Assembly (NCBI GenBank): GCA_035442025.1
Contig: DAORPQ010000014.1
Location: 1-49,013 of the forward strand
Direction of reading: 5' to 3'
Source of the DNA: Competibacter_A sp003527885
GTDB taxonomy: Bacteria; Pseudomonadota; Gammaproteobacteria; Competibacterales; Competibacteraceae
DNA length: 49,013 nt
Under the pieces are notes generated by a model. It was not told the origin of the DNA. It made no database searches and worked only from the letters and a program-made list of their open reading frames with translations. How positions within the stretch are numbered: the stretch's first letter is position 1; each line of letters starts with the position of its first letter. This document shows, piece after piece, positions 33,045-41,263 of this stretch. The position numbers were made by a program, and so were the translations under genes.

Positions 33045-34480
33045 TCCTAAACCGCGTTGGCCATCGCGTAGTGTACGCGCTCGTGCTGCTTTTTCCGCTG
33101 TGTTGCTCGGCCGCCGCGCCGGCCCGTCCCGCCGAGACGCAACCGCTGCCGGATTTTCGCAAGCTGGTCAAACAAAACGAAGCGGCGGTCGTCAATATCA
33201 GCTCGACCCAAGCGCCCAGCAAGCAAAACGCCGCCCGCAAGCCCGGTTTGCCGGAGCTGCCGGGCAAGGAGAACCCGTACCTGGAATTCTTCAGGCGCTT
33301 CTTCCAGGAACGGCCCGAATTGCCGGGCGACCGTCAAACCAATTCCCTGGGTTCGGGCTTCATCATTTCGCCGGACGGTTTCATCCTGACCAACGCCCAT
33401 GTCGCCCGCGACGCCGACAAGATCATCGCGCGGCTCAGCGACCAGCGGGAACGTCCCGCCAAGGTGATCGGCGTGGACGAACTGACCGATGTGGCGGTGC
33501 TCAAGATCGAAGGCGACAACCTGCCGGCGGTCAAGATCGGCGATTCCGACGCCCTGGAAGTCGGCGAATGGGTGCTGGCCATCGGCTCGCCGTTCGGCTT
33601 GGAGCACACCGCGACCCAAGGCATCGTCAGCGCGGTCGGCCGCAATTTGCCCAGCGGCACCTACGTGCCGTTCATCCAGAGCGATGTGGCGGTCAATCCC
33701 GGCAGCTCCGGCGGCCCCTTGTTCAACCTGCGCGGCGAAGTGGTCGGGATCAACTCGCAGATTTACAGCAGCACCGGCGGCTATATGGGGCTGTCGTTCG
33801 CCATTCCCATCAAGCTGGCCATCCAGGTGACCGACCAACTGAAAGCGACCGGCGAAGTCACCCGCGGCTGGCTGGGCATCCTGCTGCAAGCGGTCAACAA
33901 CGATCTGGCCGAAGCCTTTCAGCTCGACCGGCCACGCGGGGCGCTGGTCGCCCAGATCTTGCCGGACAGTCCGGCGGCCGGCGCCGGCTTCAAGGTGGGA
34001 GATGTGATTCTGCGTTACGGCGGCGAACTGGTGGAGGATTCTTCGCAACTGCCGAGGATGATCGGCGTCACGCCGGTCGGCAAGACGGTGGCGATGTCGG
34101 TCTTGCGCAACGGCGAGCCGCTGGAAATCAAGGCGACCATCGCCCGGCTGGAAGCGATGGAGGAACCGGTCGCCACCATGGACGAACACACGGACTCACG
34201 CCTCAACATGACTGTCGCCGATCTCAGCAACGACCAGCGCCGCAACATGGCGGCCGAAGAACAGGGCATCCTGGTCACCGCCGTGGACGAAGGGCCGGCC
34301 GCGAACGCCGGCCTGTACCCGGACGACATTATCCTGCAAATCAACCATAATCCGGTCAAAAGCGCCAGCCAGTTCGTCGAGTTGGCCAAGGACTTGCCCA
34401 AGGGCAAGGCGGTGCCGTTACTGGTGAAACGGGAAACCGAGTCACTGTACTTGGCCGTGCGCCTGCCCGACAAGGATTGA
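33017..34480 (+). CDS. DegQ/MucD-type periplasmic serine protease
   Basis: The 487-residue HtrA-family protease has an N-terminal signal (HRVVYALVLLFPLCCSAAAPA), the catalytic triad in 'LTNAHVARDAD' (His), 'DELTDVAVLKI' (Asp) and 'NPGSSGGPLFN' (Ser), and two PDZ domains ('RGWLGILLQAV...ILPDSPAAGAGFKVGDVILRY' and 'GPAANAGLYPDDIILQI'). It degrades or refolds misfolded envelope proteins. The only in-frame SD-supported start is TTG 33017, inside a 25-bp tandem duplication; a GTG at 33071 would lose the charged n-region. accA follows 16 bp downstream. Confidence 0.92.
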   Translation: MIRFQETLFVLNRVGHRVVYALVLLFPLCCSAAAPARPAETQPLPDFRKLVKQNEAAVVNISSTQAPSKQNAARKPGLPELPGKENPYLEFFRRFFQERPELPGDRQTNSLGSGFIISPDGFILTNAHVARDADKIIARLSDQRERPAKVIGVDELTDVAVLKIEGDNLPAVKIGDSDALEVGEWVLAIGSPFGLEHTATQGIVSAVGRNLPSGTYVPFIQSDVAVNPGSSGGPLFNLRGEVVGINSQIYSSTGGYMGLSFAIPIKLAIQVTDQLKATGEVTRGWLGILLQAVNNDLAEAFQLDRPRGALVAQILPDSPAAGAGFKVGDVILRYGGELVEDSSQLPRMIGVTPVGKTVAMSVLRNGEPLEIKATIARLEAMEEPVATMDEHTDSRLNMTVADLSNDQRRNMAAEEQGILVTAVDEGPAANAGLYPDDIILQINHNPVKSASQFVELAKDLPKGKAVPLLVKRETESLYLAVRLPDKD

Positions 34481-34496
34481 AGCAAGTACCTCCGCG

Positions 34497-35531
34497 ATGA
34501 CGCCGAACAACTGTCTGGATTTCGAAAAACCTATCGCCGAACTGGAGGCGATGCTCCAGGAACTGCGCAATCTCAGCGCCGAACAGGAGCTGAACATCAG
34601 CGATGAAATCGCCCGGCTGGAAGCCAAGAGCAAAGCGCTGACCGACTCCATCTTCGCCAGTCTGACCCCGTGGCAGATTTCCCAGATCGCCCGCCACCCG
34701 TTGCGCCCTTACACGCTGGACTACGTGGAGCGGCTGTTCACCGATTTTCAGGAACTGCACGGCGACCGCAGCTTCGCCGACGATCACGCCATCGTCGGTG
34801 GGCTGGCGCGCCTGGACGGACGGGCGGTGCTGGTGATCGGCCACCAGAAAGGCCGCGACACCAAGGAAAAGATTTACCGCAATTTCGGGATGCCGCGACC
34901 GGAAGGTTATCGCAAGGCGCTGCGCCTGATGAAGTTGGCCGAACGCTTCCACCTGCCGCTGCTGACTTTCATCGACACGCCGGGCGCGTATCCCGGCATC
35001 GGCGCCGAGGAACGCGGCCAGAGCGAGGCCATCGCCCGCAATTTGTTCGAAATGTGCCGGCTGCGCATTCCGGTGATCTGCGTGGTGATCGGTGAGGGCG
35101 GTTCCGGCGGCGCGCTGGCGGTCGGCGTCGGCGACCGGGTGCTGATGCTCCAATACAGCACTTATTCGGTGATTTCGCCGGAAGGCTGCGCGGCGATTTT
35201 ATGGAAGAGCGCCGAAAAAGCCCCCGAAGCCGCCGAAGCGCTGGGGTTGACCGCCGACCGCCTGCTGAAGCTGAAACTGATCGACAGCGTTATCCCCGAA
35301 CCGCCGGGCGGCGCCCACCGCGACCTGACGCGCATCGTCGAGAACGTTCGAACCGCCCTGCATAAAAACTTGCAACAACTGGACGCCCTGACGGTGGATA
35401 CGCTGTTGGAACAACGCTACCAGCGGCTGATGGCTTACGGCGTGTTCAAGGAAGCGGAGCCGGCCGCCTCGACCCAATCGTCCTGGCAGAGCAGCGTGGC
35501 CGCCCTGCTGGGCAAGGACAAGGACTCCTGA
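34497..35531 (+). CDS. accA: Acetyl-CoA carboxylase carboxyltransferase subunit alpha
   Basis: The 344-residue protein starts 'LDFEKPIAELEAMLQEL' and has the carboxyltransferase core: 'ELHGDRSFADDHAIVGGLARL', 'IGHQKGRDTKEKIYRNFGMPRPEGYRKALRLM', 'TFIDTPGAYPGIGAEERGQSEAIA', 'IGEGGSGGALAVGVGDRVLML' and 'ISPEGCAAILWK'. With AccD it transfers CO2 from biotin-BCCP to acetyl-CoA, the first step of fatty-acid synthesis. The C-terminus is about 25 residues longer than in E. coli. It is followed by tilS, a usual neighbour. Confidence 0.95.
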   Translation: MTPNNCLDFEKPIAELEAMLQELRNLSAEQELNISDEIARLEAKSKALTDSIFASLTPWQISQIARHPLRPYTLDYVERLFTDFQELHGDRSFADDHAIVGGLARLDGRAVLVIGHQKGRDTKEKIYRNFGMPRPEGYRKALRLMKLAERFHLPLLTFIDTPGAYPGIGAEERGQSEAIARNLFEMCRLRIPVICVVIGEGGSGGALAVGVGDRVLMLQYSTYSVISPEGCAAILWKSAEKAPEAAEALGLTADRLLKLKLIDSVIPEPPGGAHRDLTRIVENVRTALHKNLQQLDALTVDTLLEQRYQRLMAYGVFKEAEPAASTQSSWQSSVAALLGKDKDS

Positions 35532-35557
35532 GCCGGCGGGACTGGGATTGCAACGCG

Positions 35558-36934
35558 ATGGTGCTCTCGCCCGCCCTGTTCGCCCCTCTGCTAAACAACC
35601 CCCCTGGGCTCCGCCATCTGATCGTCGCTTACAGCGGTGGTCTGGATTCCCACGTACTGCTGCACCTGCTGGCGACCGACCGCGCTGCTCGGCCCGAACC
35701 GACGTTGGCGGCCCGCTACGTGGATCACGGGTTGCACCCCGCGTCGGCCCTCTGGGGCGAGCATTGCGCCCGCATCTGTCGCGCGTTGGCCGTCCCGTTG
35801 CGAGTCTTGAAAGCCGATGCGCGACCCCTAGCCGGCGAGAGCCCGGAAGCCGCCGCCCGACGGGTCCGCTATGCCGCCCTCGCCGCCGAACTCGAACCGG
35901 ATACCGGGTTGTTGACCGCCCATCACCGGGACGATCAAGCCGAAACCCTGTTGCTGCAACTGTTGCGCGGCGCGGGTCCGCACGGATTGGCGGCGATGCC
36001 GGCGGCGGCCCGACTCGGACAGGGCTGGCTGCTGCGCCCCTTGCTGGAGGTCGGCCGCACGGAGCTGCTGGCTTACGCTCGCGCCCGGCATTTGCACTGG
36101 ATCGAGGATGCCAGCAACAGGGATTCCGCGTTCGACCGCAACTATCTCCGCCACCACATCCTGCCCTTGCTGGCTGAGCGCTGGCCGGCCGCTCACCGCA
36201 ATTTGGCGCGTTCGGCGCGCTGGTGCGCCGAAACCGCCGACTGGCTGAACGCGGAAGCCGCGACCGACCTTAGTGGGGTCGTCGCCGGACGCGCCGATGC
36301 GCTGCGCCTTCCGCCGCTGTGCGAGCTCAGCGACATCCGCCAACGCAACGTCGTGCGCTTTTGGTTGCGCCGGCTCGGCTTGCCGGTTCCCGACCACCGG
36401 CAATTGCGGCGCCTGCTGCACGATACGCTCACCGCCGGGCGCGACCGACGACCCTGCGTCCGCTGGCCGGGCGGTGAAGCGCGGCGCTACCGGGACAGCC
36501 TATACGCCATGCCGCCCTTGCCGCCGCATGACGCTCGCCAGACCTTCAGCTGGCGAGGGTGTGGCGATGGCTGGCCGCCGCTGGAGCTTCCGGGCGTGGG
36601 CCGGCTGCGGATGCGGGCAGCGTCCGGTCAGGGATTACGGGCAGCAATCGGGTGCGACGGCCCGCTGATCGTCCGCTTTCGGAACGGTGGCGAGCGCTTT
36701 CAACCCGTCGGCCGCCGCCACAGTCAAGAATTGAAGAAACTGTTGCAGGAAGCGGGCATTCCGCCGTGGGAACGGGACCGGTTGCCGCTGCTATACCACG
36801 GTGCAAGCTTATTGGCCGTCGTGGGTTTGGGCATCGCCGCCGACCTTGTTGCCCGGCCCGGCGAAACGGGCTGGCAACCCGTGCTGGAGCCGCCGCTGGA
36901 ATACCGTGGGCCATCCACGGGCAGTGACCGGTAA
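35558..36934 (+). CDS. tilS: tRNA(Ile)-lysidine synthetase TilS
   Basis: The 458-residue enzyme has the PP-loop 'VAYSGGLDSHVLLHLL', 'YVDHGLHPAS', 'LLTAHHRDDQAETLLLQLLRG', 'LLRPLLEV' and 'HWIEDASNRDSAFDRNYLRHHILPLL', followed by the substrate-binding and TilS C-terminal domains ('IVRFRNGGERFQPVGRRHSQELKKLLQEAGIPPWERDRLPLLY'-type segment around 368-412). It converts the CAU anticodon wobble C of tRNA-Ile2 to lysidine. It overlaps no gene; 26 bp follow accA. It converges with sdhE. Confidence 0.94.
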   Translation: MVLSPALFAPLLNNPPGLRHLIVAYSGGLDSHVLLHLLATDRAARPEPTLAARYVDHGLHPASALWGEHCARICRALAVPLRVLKADARPLAGESPEAAARRVRYAALAAELEPDTGLLTAHHRDDQAETLLLQLLRGAGPHGLAAMPAAARLGQGWLLRPLLEVGRTELLAYARARHLHWIEDASNRDSAFDRNYLRHHILPLLAERWPAAHRNLARSARWCAETADWLNAEAATDLSGVVAGRADALRLPPLCELSDIRQRNVVRFWLRRLGLPVPDHRQLRRLLHDTLTAGRDRRPCVRWPGGEARRYRDSLYAMPPLPPHDARQTFSWRGCGDGWPPLELPGVGRLRMRAASGQGLRAAIGCDGPLIVRFRNGGERFQPVGRRHSQELKKLLQEAGIPPWERDRLPLLYHGASLLAVVGLGIAADLVARPGETGWQPVLEPPLEYRGPSTGSDR

Positions 36935-36953
36935 CGGGATCGCCCGTTCAGGA

Positions 36954-37211
36954 TCAAGACGCATCCGCATCGTTCAGCAGCGTGCGCATGACGTTGACCA
37001 CTTTCGCCGTTATCGGCTCCGCCGGCGTTGCCCGTCCGACCATATAGCTCATCAGCACCGGGTCTTGCAGCTCCAGCAACTCCGCGAACGCCTGTCGCTC
37101 TTCCGCTGAAGCGGCCGCGTAATGCCGTTCCAGGTAGCCCAAGGTCAGCAGGTCCAACTCTTTCATGCCGCGCCGGCAGCGCCAGCGCAATTTGCCCAAC
37201 TGTTCGGTCAC
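36954..37211 (-). CDS. sdhE: SdhE, FAD assembly factor for succinate dehydrogenase
   Basis: The 85-residue protein carries the family signature 'WRCRRGMKELDLLTLGYLERHY', with the RGMxE motif needed for flavinylation of SdhA, and 'LLELQDPVLMSYMVG'. It promotes covalent FAD attachment to SdhA and related flavoproteins. It lies downstream of sdhB on the same strand but behind a strong hairpin terminator, so it may be expressed partly by read-through or from its own promoter. No clear SD. Confidence 0.93.
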   Translation of the reverse strand: MTEQLGKLRWRCRRGMKELDLLTLGYLERHYAAASAEERQAFAELLELQDPVLMSYMVGRATPAEPITAKVVNVMRTLLNDADAS

Positions 37212-37234
37212 GACACGCTGCTCCCAGCAACAAA

Positions 37235-37263
37235 ACCCCTCTCCCGCATGGCGGGAGAGGGGT
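37235..37263 (-). terminator. Rho-independent terminator downstream of sdhB
   Basis: A 13-bp perfect stem (CCCCTCTCCCGC on the plus strand, 36-47, paired with GCGGGAGAGGGG, 51-62, plus A35-T63) with loop ATG. On the minus strand the stem is followed by TTTTGTTG. It separates sdhCDAB from sdhE. The plain CTCTCCC/GGGAGAG palindrome may also be a dispersed small repeat in the genome. Confidence 0.8.
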
Positions 37264-37296
37264 CAAGGATAAGAAAATTTAACCTAAAACAGCGGA

Positions 37297-38073
37297 TTAC
37301 CGCCGTTCCACCATCAGTTTCTTGATCTCCGCGATGGCTTTCGCGGGATTCAAACTCTTCGGGCAGGTCTTGGTGCAATTCATGATGGTGTGGCAGCGAT
37401 ACAGCCGGAACGGGTCTTCCAGATCGTCCAGCCGCTCGCCGGTAAACTCGTCGCGGCTGTCCACGATCCAGCGGTAGGCTTGCAGCAAGATGGAAGGGCC
37501 GAGGTAGCGCTCGCCGTTCCACCAGTAGCTCGGGCAACTGGTGGAGCAGCAGGCGCACAGGATGCACTCGTAGAGCCCGTCCAGCTTGGCGCGGTCCTCC
37601 TTGGACTGGAGCCGCTCGCGCGCCGGCGGCGGGGTTTCCGTCTGCAACCAGGGCTTGATCGAGGTGTATTGGGCGTAGAAGTGGGTCAGGTCCGGCACCA
37701 GATCCTTGACCACGGGCATGTGCGGCAGCGGGTAAATCTTGACCTCGCCGGAGATGTCCTCGATGGCCTTGGTGCACGCCAAGGTGTTGGTGCCGTCGAT
37801 GTTCATGGCGCAGGAACCGCACACGCCTTCACGGCAGGACCGCCGCAGCGTCAGGGTCGGATCGACCTCGTTCTTGATCTTGAGCAGCGCGTCCAACACC
37901 ATCGGGCCGCAGGCGGCCAGATCGACTTCGTAAGTGTCCATGCGCGGGTTTTCGCCGCTGTCCGGGTCCCAGCGATAAATCTGGAAGCGCCTGACGTTCT
38001 TGGCGCCCGCACCGGCATAGTAGGTTTTGCCCTTGCCGATGACGGAGTTGGCGGGAAGTTTGAATTGAGCCAT
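37297..38073 (-). CDS. sdhB: Succinate dehydrogenase iron-sulfur subunit
   Basis: The 258-residue subunit has the [2Fe-2S] plant-type ferredoxin motif 'RRSCREGVCGSCAMNIDG' with 'LAC', and the C-terminal cluster motifs 'YECILCACCSTSCPSYWW' and 'CHTIMNCTKTCPKSLNPAKAI' for the [4Fe-4S] and [3Fe-4S] centres. It passes electrons from SdhA FAD to the membrane quinone site. An N-terminal extension of about 20 residues (QFKLPANSVIGKGKTYYAG) resembles alphaproteobacterial/Legionella-type SdhB. It is 12 bp downstream of sdhA. Confidence 0.96.
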   Translation of the reverse strand: MAQFKLPANSVIGKGKTYYAGAGAKNVRRFQIYRWDPDSGENPRMDTYEVDLAACGPMVLDALLKIKNEVDPTLTLRRSCREGVCGSCAMNIDGTNTLACTKAIEDISGEVKIYPLPHMPVVKDLVPDLTHFYAQYTSIKPWLQTETPPPARERLQSKEDRAKLDGLYECILCACCSTSCPSYWWNGERYLGPSILLQAYRWIVDSRDEFTGERLDDLEDPFRLYRCHTIMNCTKTCPKSLNPAKAIAEIKKLMVERR

Positions 38074-38085
38074 GGCGGTGTCCCC

Positions 38086-39876
38086 TCAGTACGTGCGCTT
38101 CTTGGGTGGAATGTATTCCACCTCTTGGGTCAGGGTATAGGTGTGAACCGGACGGTAGTCGATCTTGACGCCGCCCTCGGGGTCCAGCCACGCCAGGGTA
38201 TGCTTCATCCAGTTCTCGTCGTCGCGGTCGGGATAGTCCTCGCGGGCGTGCGCGCCGCGGCTTTCGGGCCGGTTGATCGCCGACTTGATGGACACCATGG
38301 CGCAACCGAGCAAGTTGTCCAGTTCCAGGGTCTCGACCAGATCGGAGTTCCAGACCATGCCGCGGTCGCTGACCCCGACCTGCCCGAAGCCGGCGTACAC
38401 CTCCTCCAGCAACTTGATGCCCTCGGCCATGGACTCGCCGGTACGGAACACCGCCGCGTGATTCTGCATGGTGCGCTGCATCCGCGTCCGCAAACTGGCG
38501 GTCGGGTTCTCGCCCTTGGCGTGGCGCAGGCCGTCGAAGCGGGCGACGATCTTGTCCACCGAGGCTTGCGGCAAGGGTCCGTGCGAGCTGTTGGGTTTGA
38601 CCAGCTCGGCGCAACGGATGGCGGCGGCGCGGCCGAACACCACGATGTCGAGCAGCGAGTTGGAGCCCAGCCGGTTGGCGCCGTGCACCGACACGCAAGC
38701 GGCCTCGCCGATGGCCATCAAACCGGGGATGACCGTATCGGGGTTGCCGTCTTTGAGGATGACGACTTCGCCGTGATAGTTGGTCGGGATGCCACCCATG
38801 TTGTAATGCACGGTCGGCAGCACCGGCGCGGGCTCCTTGGTCACATCCACGCCGGCGAAGATGCGGGCGGTCTCGGCGATACCCGGCAGCCGTTCGTTGA
38901 TGACGTTCGCGCCCAGGTGTTCCAGATGCAGGTAGATGTGATCTTTATGCTCGCCGACGCCACGCCCTTCGCGGATTTCGATGGTCATGGAGCGGCTGAC
39001 CACATCGCGCGAGGCCAAGTCTTTCGCGTTCGGGGCGTAGCGCTCCATGAAGCGCTCGCCGTTGGAGTTGGTCAGATAACCGCCCTCGCCCCGGCAGCCT
39101 TCGGTCATCAGACAGCCGGAGCCGTAGATGCCGGTCGGGTGGAACTGGGTGAATTCCATGTCCTGCAACGGCAGGCCGGCCCGCAGCACCATGCCGTTGC
39201 CGTCGCCGGTGCAGGTGTGGGCGGAAGTCGCCGAGAAGTAGGCGCGGCCATAACCGCCGGTCGCCAATACGGTCTGATGGGCGCGGAACACGTGCAGCGT
39301 ACCGTCGGCCAAATCCCAGGCCACCACGCCGCGGCACGCGCCCGAGTCGTCCACGATCAGGTCCAGCGCGAAATATTCGATGAAGAATTCCGCACTGTGC
39401 TTGAGCGCCTGCTGGTAGAGGGTGTGCAGGATGGCGTGGCCGGTGCGGTCGGCGGCGGCGCAGGTGCGCTGGGCGATGCCTTCGCCGTAGTTGGTGGTCA
39501 TGCCGCCAAACGGGCGCTGGTAAATCTTGCCTTCCTCGGTGCGGGAGAACGGCACCCCGTAATGCTCCAGTTCGATCACCGCCGGCACCGCTTCGCGGCA
39601 CATGTATTCGATGGCGTCTTGGTCGCCCAGCCAGTCGGAACCCTTCACGGTGTCATACATGTGCCACTGCCACAGATCCTGGCCCATGTTGGCCAGCGCC
39701 GCCGACATGCCGCCCTGCGCCGCGACCGTATGGCTGCGGGTGGGAAACACCTTGGTCAAACAGGCCGTCTTGAGGCCCTTCTGGGCCATGCCGAAGGTGG
39801 CGCGCAAGCCCGCGCCGCCCGCGCCGACCACGACCACGTCGTAGTTATGCTCGATTAATTTGTATTCTTTGGACAT
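38086..39876 (-). CDS. sdhA: Succinate dehydrogenase flavoprotein subunit
   Basis: The 596-residue flavoprotein has the Rossmann motif 'DVVVVGAGGAGLRATFG', the covalent-FAD histidine in 'PTRSHTVAAQGGMSAAL' (His49), 'QFHPTGIYGSGCLMTEGCRGEGGYL', 'YNMGGIPTNYHGEV' and the catalytic Arg region 'HGANRLGSNSLLDIVVFGRAAA'. 'ESRGAHAREDYPDRDD' is the conserved C-terminal segment. It oxidises succinate to fumarate on the cytoplasmic side of the membrane. Both an SdhE and a likely SdhAF4 homologue flank the operon. Confidence 0.97.
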   Translation of the reverse strand: MSKEYKLIEHNYDVVVVGAGGAGLRATFGMAQKGLKTACLTKVFPTRSHTVAAQGGMSAALANMGQDLWQWHMYDTVKGSDWLGDQDAIEYMCREAVPAVIELEHYGVPFSRTEEGKIYQRPFGGMTTNYGEGIAQRTCAAADRTGHAILHTLYQQALKHSAEFFIEYFALDLIVDDSGACRGVVAWDLADGTLHVFRAHQTVLATGGYGRAYFSATSAHTCTGDGNGMVLRAGLPLQDMEFTQFHPTGIYGSGCLMTEGCRGEGGYLTNSNGERFMERYAPNAKDLASRDVVSRSMTIEIREGRGVGEHKDHIYLHLEHLGANVINERLPGIAETARIFAGVDVTKEPAPVLPTVHYNMGGIPTNYHGEVVILKDGNPDTVIPGLMAIGEAACVSVHGANRLGSNSLLDIVVFGRAAAIRCAELVKPNSSHGPLPQASVDKIVARFDGLRHAKGENPTASLRTRMQRTMQNHAAVFRTGESMAEGIKLLEEVYAGFGQVGVSDRGMVWNSDLVETLELDNLLGCAMVSIKSAINRPESRGAHAREDYPDRDDENWMKHTLAWLDPEGGVKIDYRPVHTYTLTQEVEYIPPKKRTY

Positions 39877-39902
39877 GAAACCTCAGCCTCCGGTGGTGGG
39901 CG

Positions 39903-40280
39903 TCAGGCAAGCGCGATTTTGAGCACGCTGATAATGGAGATCGCGCCCAGCAGGAACAAAACGAACTGGGTCACCAGCAGGGCGACGTACATGACCCATT
40001 CCGGGCGAACGTAGTCTTCGTAAATAACCTGCATCCCCAGCTTGGCGTGATAAAACACCACGAACAGGAACGTCACCATCAATCCGGCGTTGATCGGGTT
40101 CCTCAGCCAGTGCTGGAACATCTCATACTCGGTACGGGAGTAGCGCAGCATCGAAAAGGCGAACCACAGCACCAGCGGCACCAGGGCGATGGAGGTCACG
40201 CGCTGCATCCACCAGTGATGGGTGCCGTCTTTGGCGGTGCCTAGGCCGCGAACGCGAGCGAGCGGGGTACGGATACTCAT
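39903..40280 (-). CDS. sdhD: Succinate dehydrogenase membrane anchor subunit D
   Basis: The 125-residue protein has three predicted membrane helices ('ITSIALVPLVLWFAFSML', 'INAGLMVTFLFVVFYHAKLGMQ', 'MYVALLVTQFVLFLLGAISII'). 'THHWWMQRVTSIAL' is the conserved N-terminal signature, 'YHAKLGMQVIYEDYV' contains the heme/quinone-site His and Tyr region. It anchors SdhAB and binds ubiquinone with SdhC. It is 12 bp downstream of sdhC. Confidence 0.94.
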   Translation of the reverse strand: MSIRTPLARVRGLGTAKDGTHHWWMQRVTSIALVPLVLWFAFSMLRYSRTEYEMFQHWLRNPINAGLMVTFLFVVFYHAKLGMQVIYEDYVRPEWVMYVALLVTQFVLFLLGAISIISVLKIALA

Positions 40281-40292
40281 GATGGTCTCTCC

Positions 40293-40679
40293 TCAGGGCG
40301 CGGCGATCAGCCAGCACAAAACGGTCAGAATGACGGACGCCCAGATCACCGCCCAGCCCGATTTGGCGGCGTCCGGCAGCTCGAAGCCGTAGCCGGCGTC
40401 CCAGAACAGATGACGGATACCGTTCGCCATGTGGTAAAACAGCGCCCATGTCCACAGAAACAGCAGCAGTTGACCGAGCATCGACCCTATCACCGCTTGA
40501 GCGTGGTGATAGGCTTGCGGGCCGAGCGCCGCCGCCGCCAGCCAATACACCAACAGCAGCGTTCCGGCCACCAGAGCGGCTCCGGTGGCGCGGTGGGTGA
40601 TGGATAACACCGAGGTCATTTGTGGTTTGTAGTACGGGCCGATCATGAACGGCGACAGCGGCCGCTTGTTGGCTGACAT
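40293..40679 (-). CDS. sdhC: Succinate dehydrogenase cytochrome b556 subunit C
   Basis: The 128-residue protein starts at ATG 40679 with SD GAGGAG; longer upstream translation is not supported. It has 'RPLSPFMIGPYYKPQMTSVLSITHRATG', three membrane helices, and the heme-b histidine region 'LFYHMANGIRHLFWDAGYG'. With SdhD it forms the quinone and heme site of complex II. First gene of the core sdhCDAB operon; a small DUF1674 gene lies 160 bp upstream on the same strand. The spacer contains a 6-bp hairpin (40756-40773). Confidence 0.95.
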   Translation of the reverse strand: MSANKRPLSPFMIGPYYKPQMTSVLSITHRATGAALVAGTLLLVYWLAAAALGPQAYHHAQAVIGSMLGQLLLFLWTWALFYHMANGIRHLFWDAGYGFELPDAAKSGWAVIWASVILTVLCWLIAAP

Positions 40680-40839
40680 AGGTTTCTCCTCGTTAAGACA
40701 GTGGCGAAGATGAAGCTCGTTTTTTTGTGCGACGCAAAAATCAAGGTCGAATGCTACCCCCATGTCCGGGGGTGTCACAATAAAAACGATGGATTCGGAC
40801 GGTGTTGCACGCTGGAGGGCCTGCCACGACGGCGGGAGC

Positions 40840-41016
40840 CTAGAAATCGATACAGCGGCCAGCTTTCTCCCAATCGCCGTAGCGGGTGGGCTCAGGTCCT
40901 TTGGGACCGCCAAATTCCAGGGGCTGTTTGGGTTTTGCGGCGGGTTCGGCGGGCGGGGACGGGTCGGGGCTCGTGGACGGCTGCGGCGGCGTGATCTGCG
41001 TGTCGTTCTCGTTCAT
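40840..41016 (-). CDS. Small DUF1674/SdhAF4-like protein (58 residues)
   Basis: The minus-strand frame from ATG 41016 to TAG 40840 encodes 58 residues. The first half is Pro-rich and unstructured (NENDTQITPPQPSTSPDPSP). The second half, LEFGGPKGPEPTRYGDWEKA then GRCIDF, matches the DUF1674 signature (GGpkGPEPTRYGDWE.kGr..DF) at essentially every invariant position. DUF1674 includes SdhAF4/Sdh8, a succinate dehydrogenase assembly factor that binds flavinylated SdhA. The SD is weak (GAG 8 nt upstream). Position 160 bp upstream of sdhC on the same strand supports co-function. Easily missed because of its length. Confidence 0.88.
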   Translation of the reverse strand: MNENDTQITPPQPSTSPDPSPPAEPAAKPKQPLEFGGPKGPEPTRYGDWEKAGRCIDF

Positions 41017-41263
41017 GACAGCTCGCGAAAAAGCAAGTTAAGGGATGGCGCTAGCCGGCCATCCAACTCCCAGCCGTCGACCCTGCCACTGGAAAGATTA
41101 CAGCTCTGAAAACTTAGTACGACGGTCGGGTATTTTGGTCTATTTCTTGTGGACATTATGCCTTTCACGGCCCTCGAACGCAACGAATCAGCGGATTCTC
41201 GAACGGGTGGACCACGCGTGCACCCTGCTGTTATAAACTGGAAAGACAACGAGATTTCATCCT

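Noticed and set aside
37390..39858. 822-codon plus-strand frame across sdhB and sdhA
   Set aside because: It is antisense to two clearly recognisable genes and its product is low-complexity His/Gly/Val-rich.
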